DNA of 64,000 nucleotides from Nocardioides currus (GCF_003057875.1 NZ_PYXZ01000001.1:558001-622000), one strand, 5' to 3'. Shown: positions 20,997 to 30,298, counted from the stretch's first letter. Numbers and translations are program-made. Notes: a model not told the origin generated them from the letters alone.

Positions 20997-21260
20997 TCAG
21001 GCGACGCCGAAGCGGCGACAGCGCATCCGGCGGTGGACCTCGGCGGCGATGCTCTGCATGCCGACAGCGGCCCAGACGAGGTTGGACGCGACGCTCGGCC
21101 ACGCACCGTAGTAGGCGCTGGCGGCGCCGCCGAGGACTCCCCCGACCGTGTTCATGAGCGCGTAGGCGATCGAGTCGGCACCGAGCTTGCCCCGCCACAG
21201 CAGGACGTAGGCCGCGAACGTGCCCATGGTGCCGACCCAACCCAGTGTTGCCGCGATCAT
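20997..21260 (-). CDS. CBU_0592-like small membrane protein
   Basis: An 87-residue protein resembling the CBU_0592 family of small membrane proteins: a first helix (LGWVGTMGTFAAYVLL), a loop with LGADSIAYALMN, a second helix, then AWPSVASNLVWAAVG. Function of the family is unknown. The ATG at 21260 precedes the first helix; the upstream extension is not protein-like. It is divergent from the LysR gene across 119 bp, so LysR may control it, but that is inference. Confidence 0.75.
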   Translation of the reverse strand: MIAATLGWVGTMGTFAAYVLLWRGKLGADSIAYALMNTVGGVLGGAASAYYGAWPSVASNLVWAAVGMQSIAAEVHRRMRCRRFGVA

Positions 21261-21365
21261 CGTGCTCGTCCTGCTCCTGCTCGACGGCCCCCACGGCCGC
21301 TGTCGGCGCCCAGTCTGAGTGAGTCCAGGCATTCAGATCAAACGCACATTTCTACATCCGGGGTT

Positions 21366-21371
21366 TAGAGT
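21366..21371 (+). promoter_or_regulatory. -10 box of lysR-type gene
   Basis: TAGAGT ends 8 nt before the ATG at 21380, in the AT-richest part of the 119-bp divergent region. No clear T-N11-A LysR box could be assigned. Confidence 0.4.
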
Positions 21372-21379
21372 TACTAACT

Positions 21380-22300
21380 ATGCAGATCGACCCCCGTCGG
21401 CTCAGGTTCCTGCTGGCCGTGGCGCGATCGGGCGGGGTGCTCGCGGCGGCCGACGACCTGCGCGTGACGCCCTCCGCCGTGAGCCAGCAGCTGGCCCGGC
21501 TGGAGACCGAGGTGGGCCGGCCGCTGGTGCGGCGCACGTCGACGGGCACGGTGCTGACCGATGCCGGGCTGGCCCTGGCCGAGGCCGCGGAGGACGTCGA
21601 GAAGACGCTCAGCGAGGTGCGGGCCCGGCTCGTCGACGACGGGGACGAGCCCGGGGGCACGGTGCGGGTGGGCGGCTTCCACAGCTTCCTGTCCCAGGTG
21701 CTGCTGCCACAGATCCCGGCCTGGCGCGAGGGTCACCCGCGCCTCGGCTTCGAGATCATCGAGTCCACGGAGGAGGAGACGCTGCGCAAGCTGCGCGCCG
21801 GCGAGCTCGACATCGCGATCCTCGAGCTCGACGCGGAGGAGTCGCAGCGCAAGCTGCCGGCGCGGCTCACCGAGACGCCGCTGCTCGACGAGCCCTGGAA
21901 GCTCGTCGTCCCCAGCGGCACCATCACCGCCGAGGACTCCGTCGACCTCTCCCGGCTCGGCCTGCCCTGGCTCGGCGTCGACCCGGAGGGGGCGGGCGCC
22001 AACGCCCTGCTGCGCGTGCGGCGCGCGACGAGCAACCAGATCCCGACCGTCCACCGCTACACCGAGACCCGGACGGCGCTGGCGCTCGTCGCCGCCGGCG
22101 AGGGCATGGCGCTCGTGCCCTCCCTCGCGCTCCAGGGCATCGCGCAGGAGGGGATCGAGACCCTCGACGTGCCCGGCCTCGGCCAGCGCCGGATCGTGCT
22201 GCGGCGCTACGAGGGCCGCGGCGTGCCGAAGGTGGTCGACGTGGCGACGGGCCTCATCCGCGACGCGGCCGCGGCGGTCTCCTTCGAGGGGCCGGGCTGA
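21380..22300 (+). CDS. LysR-family transcriptional regulator
   Basis: DNA-binding regulator of 306 residues. The N-terminal winged helix-turn-helix (about 5-62) reads LAAADDLRVTPSAVSQQLARLE, and a substrate-binding domain follows from about 90. The effector is unknown. LysR proteins usually control a divergent neighbour, here the small CBU_0592-like membrane gene. The aldo/keto reductase converges on it and is unlikely to be a direct target. The ATG at 21380 is the only sensible start. Confidence 0.92.
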   Translation: MQIDPRRLRFLLAVARSGGVLAAADDLRVTPSAVSQQLARLETEVGRPLVRRTSTGTVLTDAGLALAEAAEDVEKTLSEVRARLVDDGDEPGGTVRVGGFHSFLSQVLLPQIPAWREGHPRLGFEIIESTEEETLRKLRAGELDIAILELDAEESQRKLPARLTETPLLDEPWKLVVPSGTITAEDSVDLSRLGLPWLGVDPEGAGANALLRVRRATSNQIPTVHRYTETRTALALVAAGEGMALVPSLALQGIAQEGIETLDVPGLGQRRIVLRRYEGRGVPKVVDVATGLIRDAAAAVSFEGPG

Positions 22301-22316
22301 GGGCGCGCGGCACGGC

Positions 22317-23309
22317 TCACCAGCGGCCGTGCACCTGCTCGCGGATGCGGGCGTCGTACAGGTCCGAGATCCCGGCCAGCAGCTCGCCCGGCAGCGCGCC
22401 GACCTCGCCGGCCGCCGCGTTCGCCTGCGCCTGCGCCGTGTTGCGCGCGCCCGGGATGACGGTCGTGACGCCGGGCTGCTGGACGATCCACGCGATGGCG
22501 GCCTGCGCGGGCGTGACGTCCGGCAGGGCGGCCGACACCAGCGCAGTGAACTCCTGCGCGGCGGCGACACCGGTCGCGTAGTCGACACCGGAGAACGTCT
22601 CCCCCACGTCGAACGCGCTGCCGTCGCGGTTGTAGGTGCGGTGGTCGTCCTCGGCGAAGGTGGTGTCGAGGTCGTACTTCCCCGACAGCAGCCCGGAGGC
22701 CAGTGGCACGCGGGCGATGATGCCCACCCCGGCCGCCGAGGCGGCGGGCAGCACCGCGTCGAGCGGCTTCATCCGGAACGCGTTGAGGATGATCTGCACG
22801 CTCGCGAGGTGGGGCCGGGCGATCGCGCTCAGCGCCTGGTCGCAGGTCTCCACGCTGACGCCGTACGCCGCGATGATCCCCTCCGAGACGAGCTGGTCGA
22901 GGACGTCGTAGGTCTGGTCGTCGTCGATCACCTCCGAGGGCGGGCAGTGCAGCTGCACCAGGTCGATCGTGTCCACGCCGAGGTTGCGGCGCGAGCGGTC
23001 GAGCCACTCGCGGAACCTGGGCTCGACGTAGTTGGAGGGCACCTGCTCGTCGCGTCGACCCATCTTGGTCGCGACCGTGAAGCCGGCGTCGGCGTGGTCG
23101 GCGACGAAACGGCCCACGATCTGCTCGCTCCGCCCGTCGCCGTACACGTCGGCGGTGTCGTAGAAGGTGACCCCGGCCTCGGCCGAGGCCTCCAGCACCG
23201 CACGGGCGTCGGACTCGCTGACGTCGCCCCAGTCGGCGCCGAGCTGCCAGGTGCCGAGGCCGACGACCGAGGCGGAGAAGGGTGTGCGAGAGAAGGTGCG
23301 GGAGTCCAT
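22317..23309 (-). CDS. aldo/keto reductase
   Basis: NADPH-dependent carbonyl reductase of the AKR superfamily, 330 residues. The catalytic tetrad can be read as D51, Y56, K82 and H121, and the C-terminal part (about 265-295) holds the coenzyme-phosphate segment VIPGARNTAQAQAN. Substrate unknown. The ATG at 23309 sits 6 nt downstream of TAGGGT, a leaderless arrangement. menG lies upstream on the same strand, but the 30-nt gap holds this gene's own promoter. Confidence 0.93.
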   Translation of the reverse strand: MDSRTFSRTPFSASVVGLGTWQLGADWGDVSESDARAVLEASAEAGVTFYDTADVYGDGRSEQIVGRFVADHADAGFTVATKMGRRDEQVPSNYVEPRFREWLDRSRRNLGVDTIDLVQLHCPPSEVIDDDQTYDVLDQLVSEGIIAAYGVSVETCDQALSAIARPHLASVQIILNAFRMKPLDAVLPAASAAGVGIIARVPLASGLLSGKYDLDTTFAEDDHRTYNRDGSAFDVGETFSGVDYATGVAAAQEFTALVSAALPDVTPAQAAIAWIVQQPGVTTVIPGARNTAQAQANAAAGEVGALPGELLAGISDLYDARIREQVHGRW

Positions 23310-23315
23310 GGCCCG

Positions 23316-23321
23316 ACCCTA
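23316..23321 (-). promoter_or_regulatory. -10 box of leaderless aldo/keto reductase gene
   Basis: TAGGGT on the minus strand, then 6 nt, then the ATG at 23309. Confidence 0.45.
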
Positions 23322-23339
23322 GGTGAGGACCGGGTGCGA

Positions 23340-24029
23340 TCAGGCGGTCGCGCGGTGCAGCGCGACGATGCCGCCCGACAGGTTGCGCCACTCGGGGGCG
23401 GTCCAGCCGGCGCCACCGATGAGGTCGGCGAGGCCCTGCTGGTCGGGCCAGGCGCGGATCGACTCGGCGAGGTAGACGTAGGCGTCGGGCGAGGACGAGA
23501 CCGCGCGCGAGATCGCGGGCAGCGCCTTCATGAGGTACTCCATGTAGACGGTGCGGAACGGCGTCCACGTGGGGTGGCTGAACTCGCAGACCACGAGCCG
23601 GCCACCGGGTCGGGTGACGCGTCGCATCTCCCGGAGGCCCTGGACCGGGTCGACGATGTTGCGCAGCCCGAACGAGATGGTGACGGCGTCGAAGGTGTCG
23701 TCGGCGAACGGCAGCCTGGTGCCGTCGCCGGCCGTGAACGGCAGGGCCGGTCGCGCCTTCTTGCCCACCTGGAGCATGCCGAGGGAGAAGTCGCAGGGCA
23801 CCACCATCGCGCCGCGGTCGGCGAACGGCTGGCTCGAGGTGCCGGTGCCGGCGGCGAGGTCGAGCACCTTCTCGCCGCGCGCCGGGGCGACCGCGTCGAT
23901 CACGTCCTGGCGCCAGCGCCGGTCCTGCCCGAGCGAGAGGACGTCGTTGGTCACGTCGTAGCGCTTCGCGACCGCGTCGAACATGCGTCGGACGTCGGTC
24001 GGTTGCTTGTCGAGCTCAGCGCGGGCCAC
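23340..24029 (-). CDS. menG: demethylmenaquinone methyltransferase
   Basis: SAM-dependent C-methyltransferase that completes menaquinone (UbiE/MenG family), 229 residues. Motif I is [12 protein letters not shown] near residue 55, preceded by [25 protein letters not shown], which is typical of actinobacterial MenG. The GTG at 24029 gives [10 protein letters not shown], close to the usual N-terminus, and a TACCCT box lies 7 nt upstream. Divergent from the L,D-transpeptidase and one gene away from menF. Confidence 0.95.
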   Translation of the reverse strand: MARAELDKQPTDVRRMFDAVAKRYDVTNDVLSLGQDRRWRQDVIDAVAPARGEKVLDLAAGTGTSSQPFADRGAMVVPCDFSLGMLQVGKKARPALPFTAGDGTRLPFADDTFDAVTISFGLRNIVDPVQGLREMRRVTRPGGRLVVCEFSHPTWTPFRTVYMEYLMKALPAISRAVSSSPDAYVYLAESIRAWPDQQGLADLIGGAGWTAPEWRNLSGGIVALHRATA

Positions 24030-24036
24030 GCCCCAG

Positions 24037-24042
24037 AGGGTA
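24037..24042 (-). promoter_or_regulatory. -10 box of leaderless menG promoter
   Basis: TACCCT on the minus strand, 7 nt before the GTG at 24029. Confidence 0.5.
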
Positions 24043-24053
24043 GTCGTCGGCAA

Positions 24054-24065
24054 CTTCGCGAAGTC
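24054..24065. promoter_or_regulatory. perfect 12-bp palindrome between menG and ldt
   Basis: ACTTCGCGAAGT lies in the 84-bp gap between divergent genes, just upstream of the menG -10 box. Its position suits a regulator of one or both promoters. No matching regulator is known to me. Confidence 0.35.
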
Positions 24066-24113
24066 GGTGGGCGTCCCTACGATTGTCGACACCCACCTCA
24101 CTCCGGAGTCCCC

Positions 24114-25082
24114 ATGCGCACGCCCCGTCTCGTCCCGATGCTGCTCGCCCTCGTCCTGGCGCTGAGCCTCGCGTCCCTCGCGGCCCCCGCCAACGCGACC
24201 TTCGACCGCCTGAGGTTCGGCGACACCGGGTGGAAGGTGCGGGTGCTCCAGAGCCGCCTGCACCAGCTGGGGCTGCACTCCGAGGTCATCACCAGCCGGT
24301 TCGATGCCCAGACCCGCGACGGCGTGCGGACCTTCCAGGCGCGCCGCAAGCGCCCGACCAGCGGCGTGGTCGACCGCGCCACCTGGGACAAGCTCGTCGC
24401 CAAGACCACCGAGCCGACGACCGAGGCGCTGCACAACATCTACACGCCCGGGCCGGCGATCCTGAAGCTCGGCGACCGCGGCCTGCCGGTGCGCCGCCTC
24501 CAGGCCCGGCTCGAGCAGGTCAAGTGGTGGAAGGGCGAGGTCACCGGGGTCTTCGAGGAGACGACCGTCGCGGCCGTCACCGGTTTCCAGGAGAAGCGCA
24601 AGATCCCCGTCACCGGTGAGGTCGACCGCCGCACCCTCGACCGCCTCGCCGAGATGACCCGCAAGCCGACCAAGGCAGAGCTGTTCAACATCGTGCCGAC
24701 CGGACCGGCCCTCGACCCGCGCTGCCTGACGGGTCGCGCCATGTGCGTCGACAAGACCTCGCGCTCGCTGCGCTGGGTGATCGACGGTGTGGTGAAGTCG
24801 CGCTACGACGTGCGCTTCGGCTCCGACGAATTGCCGACCCGCGAGGGTGCCTTCGCGGTGTTCAAGAAGTCGCGCGACCACGTCTCAAGCCTCTACAACA
24901 CCTCGATGCCGTTCGCGATGTTCTTCTCCGGCGGGCAGGCCGTGCACTACTCCCCCGACTTCGCGGCCACCGGCTACAACGGCGCGTCCCACGGCTGCGT
25001 CAACGTGCGCGACTACAACGGCGTCCGCTGGCTCTTCGACCAGGTGCAGGTCGGTGACAAGGTCATCGTCTACCGTTCGTGA
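24114..25082 (+). CDS. secreted L,D-transpeptidase with two PG-binding domains
   Basis: Cell-wall enzyme of 322 residues that should form 3-3 peptidoglycan cross-links. A signal peptide occupies about 1-28 (cut after ANA). Two peptidoglycan-binding domain 1 repeats follow (about 32-90 and 112-170), then a YkuD catalytic domain with SHGCVN at 292-297, giving nucleophile C295 and its histidine H293. The ATG at 24114 has CTCCGGAG upstream. A TACGAT box at 24079 is a possible -10. Divergent from menG. Confidence 0.92.
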   Translation: MRTPRLVPMLLALVLALSLASLAAPANATFDRLRFGDTGWKVRVLQSRLHQLGLHSEVITSRFDAQTRDGVRTFQARRKRPTSGVVDRATWDKLVAKTTEPTTEALHNIYTPGPAILKLGDRGLPVRRLQARLEQVKWWKGEVTGVFEETTVAAVTGFQEKRKIPVTGEVDRRTLDRLAEMTRKPTKAELFNIVPTGPALDPRCLTGRAMCVDKTSRSLRWVIDGVVKSRYDVRFGSDELPTREGAFAVFKKSRDHVSSLYNTSMPFAMFFSGGQAVHYSPDFAATGYNGASHGCVNVRDYNGVRWLFDQVQVGDKVIVYRS

Positions 25083-25089
25083 CGTGGTG

Positions 25090-26316
25090 ATGACAGCGCC
25101 CATGGTCGTGCGTACGGCGAGCGTCGACCTCGACTCGATCGAGTCACTGCTCGACCTCGTGCCCGCCGACTCGCCGGTCAGCTGGCTGCGACGTGACGAG
25201 GGCCTCGTCGGCTGGGGCCGGGCGGCGGTCATCCGCACCTCCGGCTCGGCCCGCTTCCGCGACGCCGACAAGTGGTGGGCGGAGATCACCGGCCGGGCCG
25301 AGGTGCACGACGAGGTCAACGAGCCCGGCACCGGTCTGGTCGCGTTCGGCACCTTCGGCTTCGCCGACGACCCGGGCGACTCCGTCCTCGTCGTCCCGCA
25401 GGTGATCGTCGGTCGGCGCGGCGACCGGGCCTGGGTGACCACGGTCGACGTCGACGCGCCCGACCTCGTCGCCGCTCCTCTCCCGCGTCCGCCCGTGGGC
25501 CTCAGCTTCGCCGACGGTGCCCTCAACGGCGACGCCTGGATGTCCGCGGTGGCCGAGGCGGTCGCCCGCATCAACGCCGGCGACCTGGAGAAGGTCGTGC
25601 TGGCGCGCGACCTGATCGCCACCTGCGACGAGCCGGTCGACGTGCGGTGGCCGCTGCGCAAGCTGGCCGACGACTACGCCATGTGCTGGACCTTCCACGT
25701 CGATGGCATCTTCGGGGCCACGCCGGAGATGCTGGTGCGCCGCGAGCGCGGCCTGGTGACCTCGCGGGTGCTGGCCGGCACCATCCGGCGCACCGGCGAC
25801 GAGGAGCGCGACGCCGCGCTGGCGGGCACGCTCGCCCGCTCGTCGAAGGACCTGGAGGAGCACGAGTACGCCGTCCGCTCGGTCGCCGACGCCCTCGAGC
25901 CCCACTGCTCCTCGATGAACGTGCCCGAGGTGCCGTTCGTGCTGCACCTGCCCAACGTCATGCACCTGGCCACGGACGTGGCCGGCGTGGTGCACGACGC
26001 GGCGACGGTGTCCTCGCTGCAGCTGGCCGAGGCGCTGCACCCGTCAGCCGCCGTCGGCGGCACGCCCACGGCTTCCGCGGTCGCCCTGATCGACGAGATC
26101 GAGGGCATGGCCCGCGACCGCTACGCCGGGCCGGTCGGGTGGATGGACGCCAACGGCGACGGCGAGTGGGGCATCGCGCTCCGCTCGGCGATCGTGCAGG
26201 GCGACACCGTGCGGCTGTTCGCGGGCTGCGGCATCGTCGGCAGCTCCGACCCCGAGTCGGAGCTCGCGGAGTCGCAGGCGAAGTTCGTGCCCGTGCGCGA
26301 CGCCCTCTCGCGCTGA
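25090..26316 (+). CDS. menF: isochorismate synthase
   Basis: Converts chorismate to isochorismate, the first step toward menaquinone here. The 408-residue protein has the chorismate-utilising fold, with AGDLEKVVLARDL near 173, TPEMLVRRERG near 214 and a C-terminal GCGIVGSSDPESE segment typical of isochorismate synthases. Several starts are possible (GTG 25084, ATG 25090, ATG 25102); 25090 is a compromise. A siderophore or salicylate role is possible for this family, but the surrounding men genes favour MenF. Confidence 0.88.
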   Translation: MTAPMVVRTASVDLDSIESLLDLVPADSPVSWLRRDEGLVGWGRAAVIRTSGSARFRDADKWWAEITGRAEVHDEVNEPGTGLVAFGTFGFADDPGDSVLVVPQVIVGRRGDRAWVTTVDVDAPDLVAAPLPRPPVGLSFADGALNGDAWMSAVAEAVARINAGDLEKVVLARDLIATCDEPVDVRWPLRKLADDYAMCWTFHVDGIFGATPEMLVRRERGLVTSRVLAGTIRRTGDEERDAALAGTLARSSKDLEEHEYAVRSVADALEPHCSSMNVPEVPFVLHLPNVMHLATDVAGVVHDAATVSSLQLAEALHPSAAVGGTPTASAVALIDEIEGMARDRYAGPVGWMDANGDGEWGIALRSAIVQGDTVRLFAGCGIVGSSDPESELAESQAKFVPVRDALSR

Positions 26317-26325
26317 CCGGCGCCG

Positions 26326-26958
26326 CTAGAGGTCGCTGCCCTCGGGCAGGCGCAGGAACTCCTGGCCCTCCGGCAGGAGGTTGCCCATGTGCGCGTCGAC
26401 CATCCCGAGGGCTGCGTCGGTGTAGACCTTGTCGTGGATGCCGAGGTTGCGCGGGGCGCCGACCGCCCGGACGAAGTCGATCGCCTCGCCCACCTTCAAC
26501 CATGGGGCGCTGATCGGCGCGAGCAGCAGGTCGATCTCGCGCTCGGGCAGGGTGAGGGAGTCGCCGGGGTGGTAGATCCGCAGACCGTCCACCGTGAGCA
26601 CGAAGCCGCTGTTGTCCACGCGCGGGATCTCGGGGTGGATCATCGCGTGCCGCTCGCCGACCACGTCGACGGGCAGGCCGACGTCGAGGACCGACCCGGC
26701 GCGCACGACGCTCAACCGCTCGACCAGGTCGGGCGCGTCGACACGGATCCTGGCCGCCACACCCTCGACGGTCAGGATCGGCGCGTCGGTGCGTCGCAGG
26801 TGGTCGGCGGAGTAGTGGTCGGCGTGCTCGTGGGTGATGAGGACGACCGTGGCGCCGTCGACCGCGCCGGGCTCGGTGAAGCCGCCCGGGTCGACGACCA
26901 CCACGGTCGAGTCCTGCTCGACACGGACGCACGCGTGCCCGAACTTCGTCAGTCTCAT
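26326..26958 (-). CDS. UlaG-like metallo-beta-lactamase-fold hydrolase
   Basis: Metal-dependent hydrolase of 210 residues, of the small UlaG-like group. The metal motif H43-E-H45-A-D47-H48 is intact and the N-terminus (RLTKFGHACVRVE) is typical of the group. Substrate unknown. The stop lies 9 nt from the convergent menF stop. The ATG at 26958 is 6 nt downstream of TAGGTT, giving a leaderless start. Confidence 0.88.
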   Translation of the reverse strand: MRLTKFGHACVRVEQDSTVVVVDPGGFTEPGAVDGATVVLITHEHADHYSADHLRRTDAPILTVEGVAARIRVDAPDLVERLSVVRAGSVLDVGLPVDVVGERHAMIHPEIPRVDNSGFVLTVDGLRIYHPGDSLTLPEREIDLLLAPISAPWLKVGEAIDFVRAVGAPRNLGIHDKVYTDAALGMVDAHMGNLLPEGQEFLRLPEGSDL

Positions 26959-26964
26959 GGACCC

Positions 26965-26970
26965 AACCTA
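26965..26970 (-). promoter_or_regulatory. -10 box of leaderless MBL gene
   Basis: TAGGTT on the minus strand, 6 nt before the ATG at 26958. Confidence 0.5.
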
Positions 26971-27097
26971 GATCGCTGACAACCATTCAGCGCCCCGGCC
27001 TGTCTGATTGTCGACCTCCAACACGCGGCAGTTATGGTGTGGGCGCCCTCGACGGATGCCAGGGGGAACCACATGCACCCGAACGAAGAGAGAACTC

Positions 27098-28300
27098 ATG
27101 TCTGGACGCCGCGCACTGGCAGGGAGCCTGATGGCCCTGCTCATGCCCGCCTCGTTGCTGATGGTCTCCGCGACCACCTCGGCCGACGCAGCTGACGCCC
27201 CGCAGAACACCACCAACGCCCGCCAGGCCAAGGCGAAGGGCAAGGCCAAGCTCGTGGCCATGCCGCAGATCGTGCAGCAGGGCAAGAAGCCTGCGAGCGC
27301 CGGCTCGGCCAAGGCCGCGCTGACCGCCACGATCAAGCCCGCCAAGGCCGGCCGCCCCGTCGCACTCCAGGTGCAGAAGGGCAAGAAGTGGAAGACGGTC
27401 TCCAAGACCAAGCTGACCAAGAAGGGTCTCGCCGAGTTCGGCGCCCCCATCTCCAAGGGCGGCAAGGCCCTGACCTACCGCGTGACCGCGGCGCCGTACA
27501 AGGGTGCGAAGGCCGTCACCAGCAAGCCGACGACGACCGAGCGCTGGCTGACCGCCTCGTTCAGCGACGACTTCACCGGCTCGACCCTGAGCCCCTCGTG
27601 GAGCAACCGCGGCATCTACTACGAACCCGACAGCCTGCGTGAGTGCTCGAAGGGCGACCCGAGCGCCGTGTCCGTCAGCGGCGGCACCGTCAAGCTCTCG
27701 GTGATCAAGGACCCGACCCGCGCCAACGAGAGGTGCGTGGCCAAGAAGGACGGCAAGTCCACCGGCAGCTTCGACTACCGCCTCAACGGCCACATCGGCA
27801 CCGAGGGCAGCGTCTCGATGCGCTACGGCTTCGCGGCCGCCCGCATCAAGACGCACAAGCTCCGTGGCCAGCACGGTGGATTCTGGATGCGTCCGACCAC
27901 CGCTGGTGGCGGCGACCCGCGCGCCGAGATCGACGTCGTCGAGTACTTCGGTGACAAGCACCCCCAGGGCGGCCTGACGTCGTTCATCTACTCCACGAAG
28001 AACAACAAGGCCGTCAAGACCGGCTCGTGGATCAAGAGCCCCACGTCGTTCCTCAAGAACAAGAAGGACGGCTGGTCGAAGAACTACCACGTGTTCTCGG
28101 TCGAGTGGACGCCCAAGATGTATGTCTTCCGCATCGACGGCAAGGAGACCTACCGCACCAAGGTCGGCGTCTCCGACCAGTTCCAGTTCCCGATCCTGAG
28201 CCTGCTCAGCTCGGACTACGAGATCTCGCAGATGCCCGGCGGCGACAAGAAGCTGCCGCAGACGATGAACGTGGACTGGGTCCGCCTCTGGCAGGCCTGA
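27098..28300 (+). CDS. secreted GH16 glycoside hydrolase
   Basis: Exported endo-acting glycan hydrolase of family 16 (beta-glucanase or related), 400 residues. A signal peptide covers about 1-32 (cut near ADA). A lysine-rich beta-sandwich-like region (about 65-145) precedes the catalytic domain (about 150-400). The catalytic signature is E277-I-D-V-V-E282, with E277 the nucleophile and E282 the acid/base. The ATG at 27098 follows AAGAGAGA. TATGGT near 27034 is a possible -10. A strong terminator follows. The exact substrate (laminarin, lichenan, galactan) cannot be read from the sequence. Confidence 0.88.
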   Translation: MSGRRALAGSLMALLMPASLLMVSATTSADAADAPQNTTNARQAKAKGKAKLVAMPQIVQQGKKPASAGSAKAALTATIKPAKAGRPVALQVQKGKKWKTVSKTKLTKKGLAEFGAPISKGGKALTYRVTAAPYKGAKAVTSKPTTTERWLTASFSDDFTGSTLSPSWSNRGIYYEPDSLRECSKGDPSAVSVSGGTVKLSVIKDPTRANERCVAKKDGKSTGSFDYRLNGHIGTEGSVSMRYGFAAARIKTHKLRGQHGGFWMRPTTAGGGDPRAEIDVVEYFGDKHPQGGLTSFIYSTKNNKAVKTGSWIKSPTSFLKNKKDGWSKNYHVFSVEWTPKMYVFRIDGKETYRTKVGVSDQFQFPILSLLSSDYEISQMPGGDKKLPQTMNVDWVRLWQA

Positions 28301-28324
28301 GCCACCAGCTCATCTCGTACGGCG

Positions 28325-28366
28325 ACACGCCGCCCCACTCCGGTGGGGCGGCGTGTTTCGCATTTC
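28325..28366 (+). terminator. rho-independent terminator after GH16 gene
   Basis: A perfect 14-bp stem (ACACGCCGCCCCAC at 28325-28338 with its complement at 28343-28356), a TCCG loop, then TTTCGCATTT. It lies 24 nt past the stop of the GH16 gene. Confidence 0.85.
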
Positions 28367-28403
28367 CGGGGGCCGGGGTGGCGGCCGGTAGGCGGGCGGG
28401 AGC

Positions 28404-28421
28404 GGGCCGGGCTGCCGGCCC
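28404..28421 (-). terminator. GC hairpin after the antiporter gene
   Basis: GGGCCGG, GCTG loop, CCGGCCC, just past the stop of the minus-strand antiporter gene. It lacks a T-run, so termination is only a guess. Confidence 0.35.
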
Positions 28422-28426
28422 CCGCG

Positions 28427-30298
28427 TCAGCCGGTCAGGTGGTGCACGTAGCACCAGCGCCAGTCCTCGCCCGGCTGGGCGGACTGCATCACCGGGTGGG
28501 TGGTGTCGTGGAAGTGCTCGGTGGCGTGGCGGTGCGGGGAGGAGTCGCAGCAGGCGACGTTGCCGCAGGCCAGGCAGCGCCGCAGCGAGACCCAGTGTGA
28601 GCCGAGCTCGACGCACTGCTGGCAGGTGAGGCCGTCCTCGGCGGTGAAGGCGACCGCGGGGCCGGCGGTGTCGAGGTGGTCGCACGAGCGGCCGACCACG
28701 ACGCGCCGCGCGCGCGGGGCGTCGCCGTCGGCCTCGGCGGTGGCGATGTCGAGCATCGACTCCTCGACGTCGAGGATCGCGAGCACCTCGCGCACGACGT
28801 CGCTGGGGACGGTGCCGGTGCTGCGGACCTTGAGCACCTTCTGACGCTCCGCGTCGATCATCGCCAGCCGGGCACGGGCGTAGAGGTCGCTCGGCGACTC
28901 CTGGCCCTGCGTGGTGGACAGCTGCTCCCATGCGGCGAAGTTGCGCTGGTCGACGCGCTGGCGGATCAGGTCGTAGACCCCGTGCGGGTCGTCGTGGTCG
29001 AGTTCGTCGAGGGCGATGAACCCCGCCTTGGAGGCCTGCTGGAGCAGGGCCGCGCGGGCCAGGGCGTCGTCGAGCGGGTCGGGCGAGGGCACCCGCAGCC
29101 GACGGGCGACCCACGGCAGCGAGAGCCCCTGGATGAAGAGCGTCCCGGCCACGACGGTGAACGCGATCAGCAGCAGCACCTCGCGGTGCTCGGTCTCCTC
29201 GGGGATGACGAACGCCGCGGCCAGCGTGACGACCCCGCGCATGCCGGCCCAGCCGAGGATGAAGGTGTACTGCCACGGCGGCGCGTGACCGGTGGCGGGA
29301 TCGGGACCGGGCCGCACCAGGGCGTAGCGGGCGGCGAAGACCCACACCATCCGCAGCACGATCGCGGCGGCGAGCGAGGCGGCGCAGACCGCGGCGATGC
29401 GCCCCGGCGCGATCTCGCTGTCGGCGACTCCTTCCAGGATCCAGCGCGCCTGGAGACCGATCAGCAGGAAGACGGTGTTCTCCAGCAGGAAGGCGATGGT
29501 GCGCCAGTTGATCCGCTCGGCGATGCGCGACTGGGCGGTCTGGATGATCGGCGCCTTGTGGCCGAGCAGGAGGCCGGCGACGACCACCGAGATGACACCG
29601 GACGACTCCAGCTCCTCGGCCAGGAGGTACGCCGCGAACGGGGTCACCAGCGAGATCGCGGTGTCCATCAGGGGGTCCGTGACGAGCTTGCGGAGCTTCG
29701 CCACGACCACGAAGACGACGAACCCGAGCGCGGCGCCCCCGAGGGAGGCCCACAGGAAGTCGACCCCGACCTCGAGCGTGTGCACGCCGACCGAGGCGGC
29801 GGCGAGCGCCGTACGCAGGGAGACGAGGGCCGTGGCGTCGTTGAGCAGCGACTCGCCCTCGAGGATCGTCACCACGCGTCGGGGCAGGCCGATGCTGCGG
29901 GCGATGGCGGTCGCGGCCACGGCGTCGGGCGGCGCGACCACCGCGCCGATGGCGATCGCGATCGGCCACGAGATGCTCGGCACGATCAGGTGCACGATCG
30001 CTCCGACCCCGAAGGCGGTGAAGACGACCAGGCCGACCGAGAGGAGCCCGATGGTGCGCCGGTTGGCGTTGAAGTCGACGAGCGAGGTCTGGATCGCGGC
30101 GGCGTAGAGCAGCGGCGGCAGCAGGCCGAGGAGCACGACCTCCGCCTCGAGATGCACCTCGGGGACGTGCGGGACGAAGGTGCCCACGACCCCGATGGCG
30201 ATCAGCAGCAGCGGCGCGGGCAGGCCGACCCGGTCGGCGAGCGCCGTCCCGGCGAGCACGACGACGACCAGGGCGACGAGGAACAGCGCGATCTCCAC
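28427..30298 (-). CDS. CPA1 Na+/H+ antiporter with C-terminal UBP zinc finger
   Basis: Cation/proton antiporter of the CPA1 (NhaP/NHE) family, 623 residues. The first ~400 residues are twelve or so membrane helices, with the ion-site region GAVVAPPDAVAATA near 118-131 and the LEGESLLNDATAL segment near 144-156. A soluble region (about 400-535) follows, then a UBP-type zinc finger from 539 to the end: C539, C559, C562, C575, C578 and C583 with histidines near 589-599. UBP fingers in eukaryotes bind the ubiquitin C-terminus; the role in bacteria is unknown. The ATG at 30298 precedes the first helix directly. Domain fusion is seen; any Pup or peptide-tail binding is speculation. Confidence 0.88.
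   Translation of the reverse strand: MEIALFLVALVVVVLAGTALADRVGLPAPLLLIAIGVVGTFVPHVPEVHLEAEVVLLGLLPPLLYAAAIQTSLVDFNANRRTIGLLSVGLVVFTAFGVGAIVHLIVPSISWPIAIAIGAVVAPPDAVAATAIARSIGLPRRVVTILEGESLLNDATALVSLRTALAAASVGVHTLEVGVDFLWASLGGAALGFVVFVVVAKLRKLVTDPLMDTAISLVTPFAAYLLAEELESSGVISVVVAGLLLGHKAPIIQTAQSRIAERINWRTIAFLLENTVFLLIGLQARWILEGVADSEIAPGRIAAVCAASLAAAIVLRMVWVFAARYALVRPGPDPATGHAPPWQYTFILGWAGMRGVVTLAAAFVIPEETEHREVLLLIAFTVVAGTLFIQGLSLPWVARRLRVPSPDPLDDALARAALLQQASKAGFIALDELDHDDPHGVYDLIRQRVDQRNFAAWEQLSTTQGQESPSDLYARARLAMIDAERQKVLKVRSTGTVPSDVVREVLAILDVEESMLDIATAEADGDAPRARRVVVGRSCDHLDTAGPAVAFTAEDGLTCQQCVELGSHWVSLRRCLACGNVACCDSSPHRHATEHFHDTTHPVMQSAQPGEDWRWCYVHHLTG

Noticed and set aside
21561..24113. Long plus-strand frame joining the lysR region to the L,D-transpeptidase
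   Set aside because: Only the part after the ATG at 24114 has a signal peptide and known domains; the rest is antisense to the aldo/keto reductase and menG.
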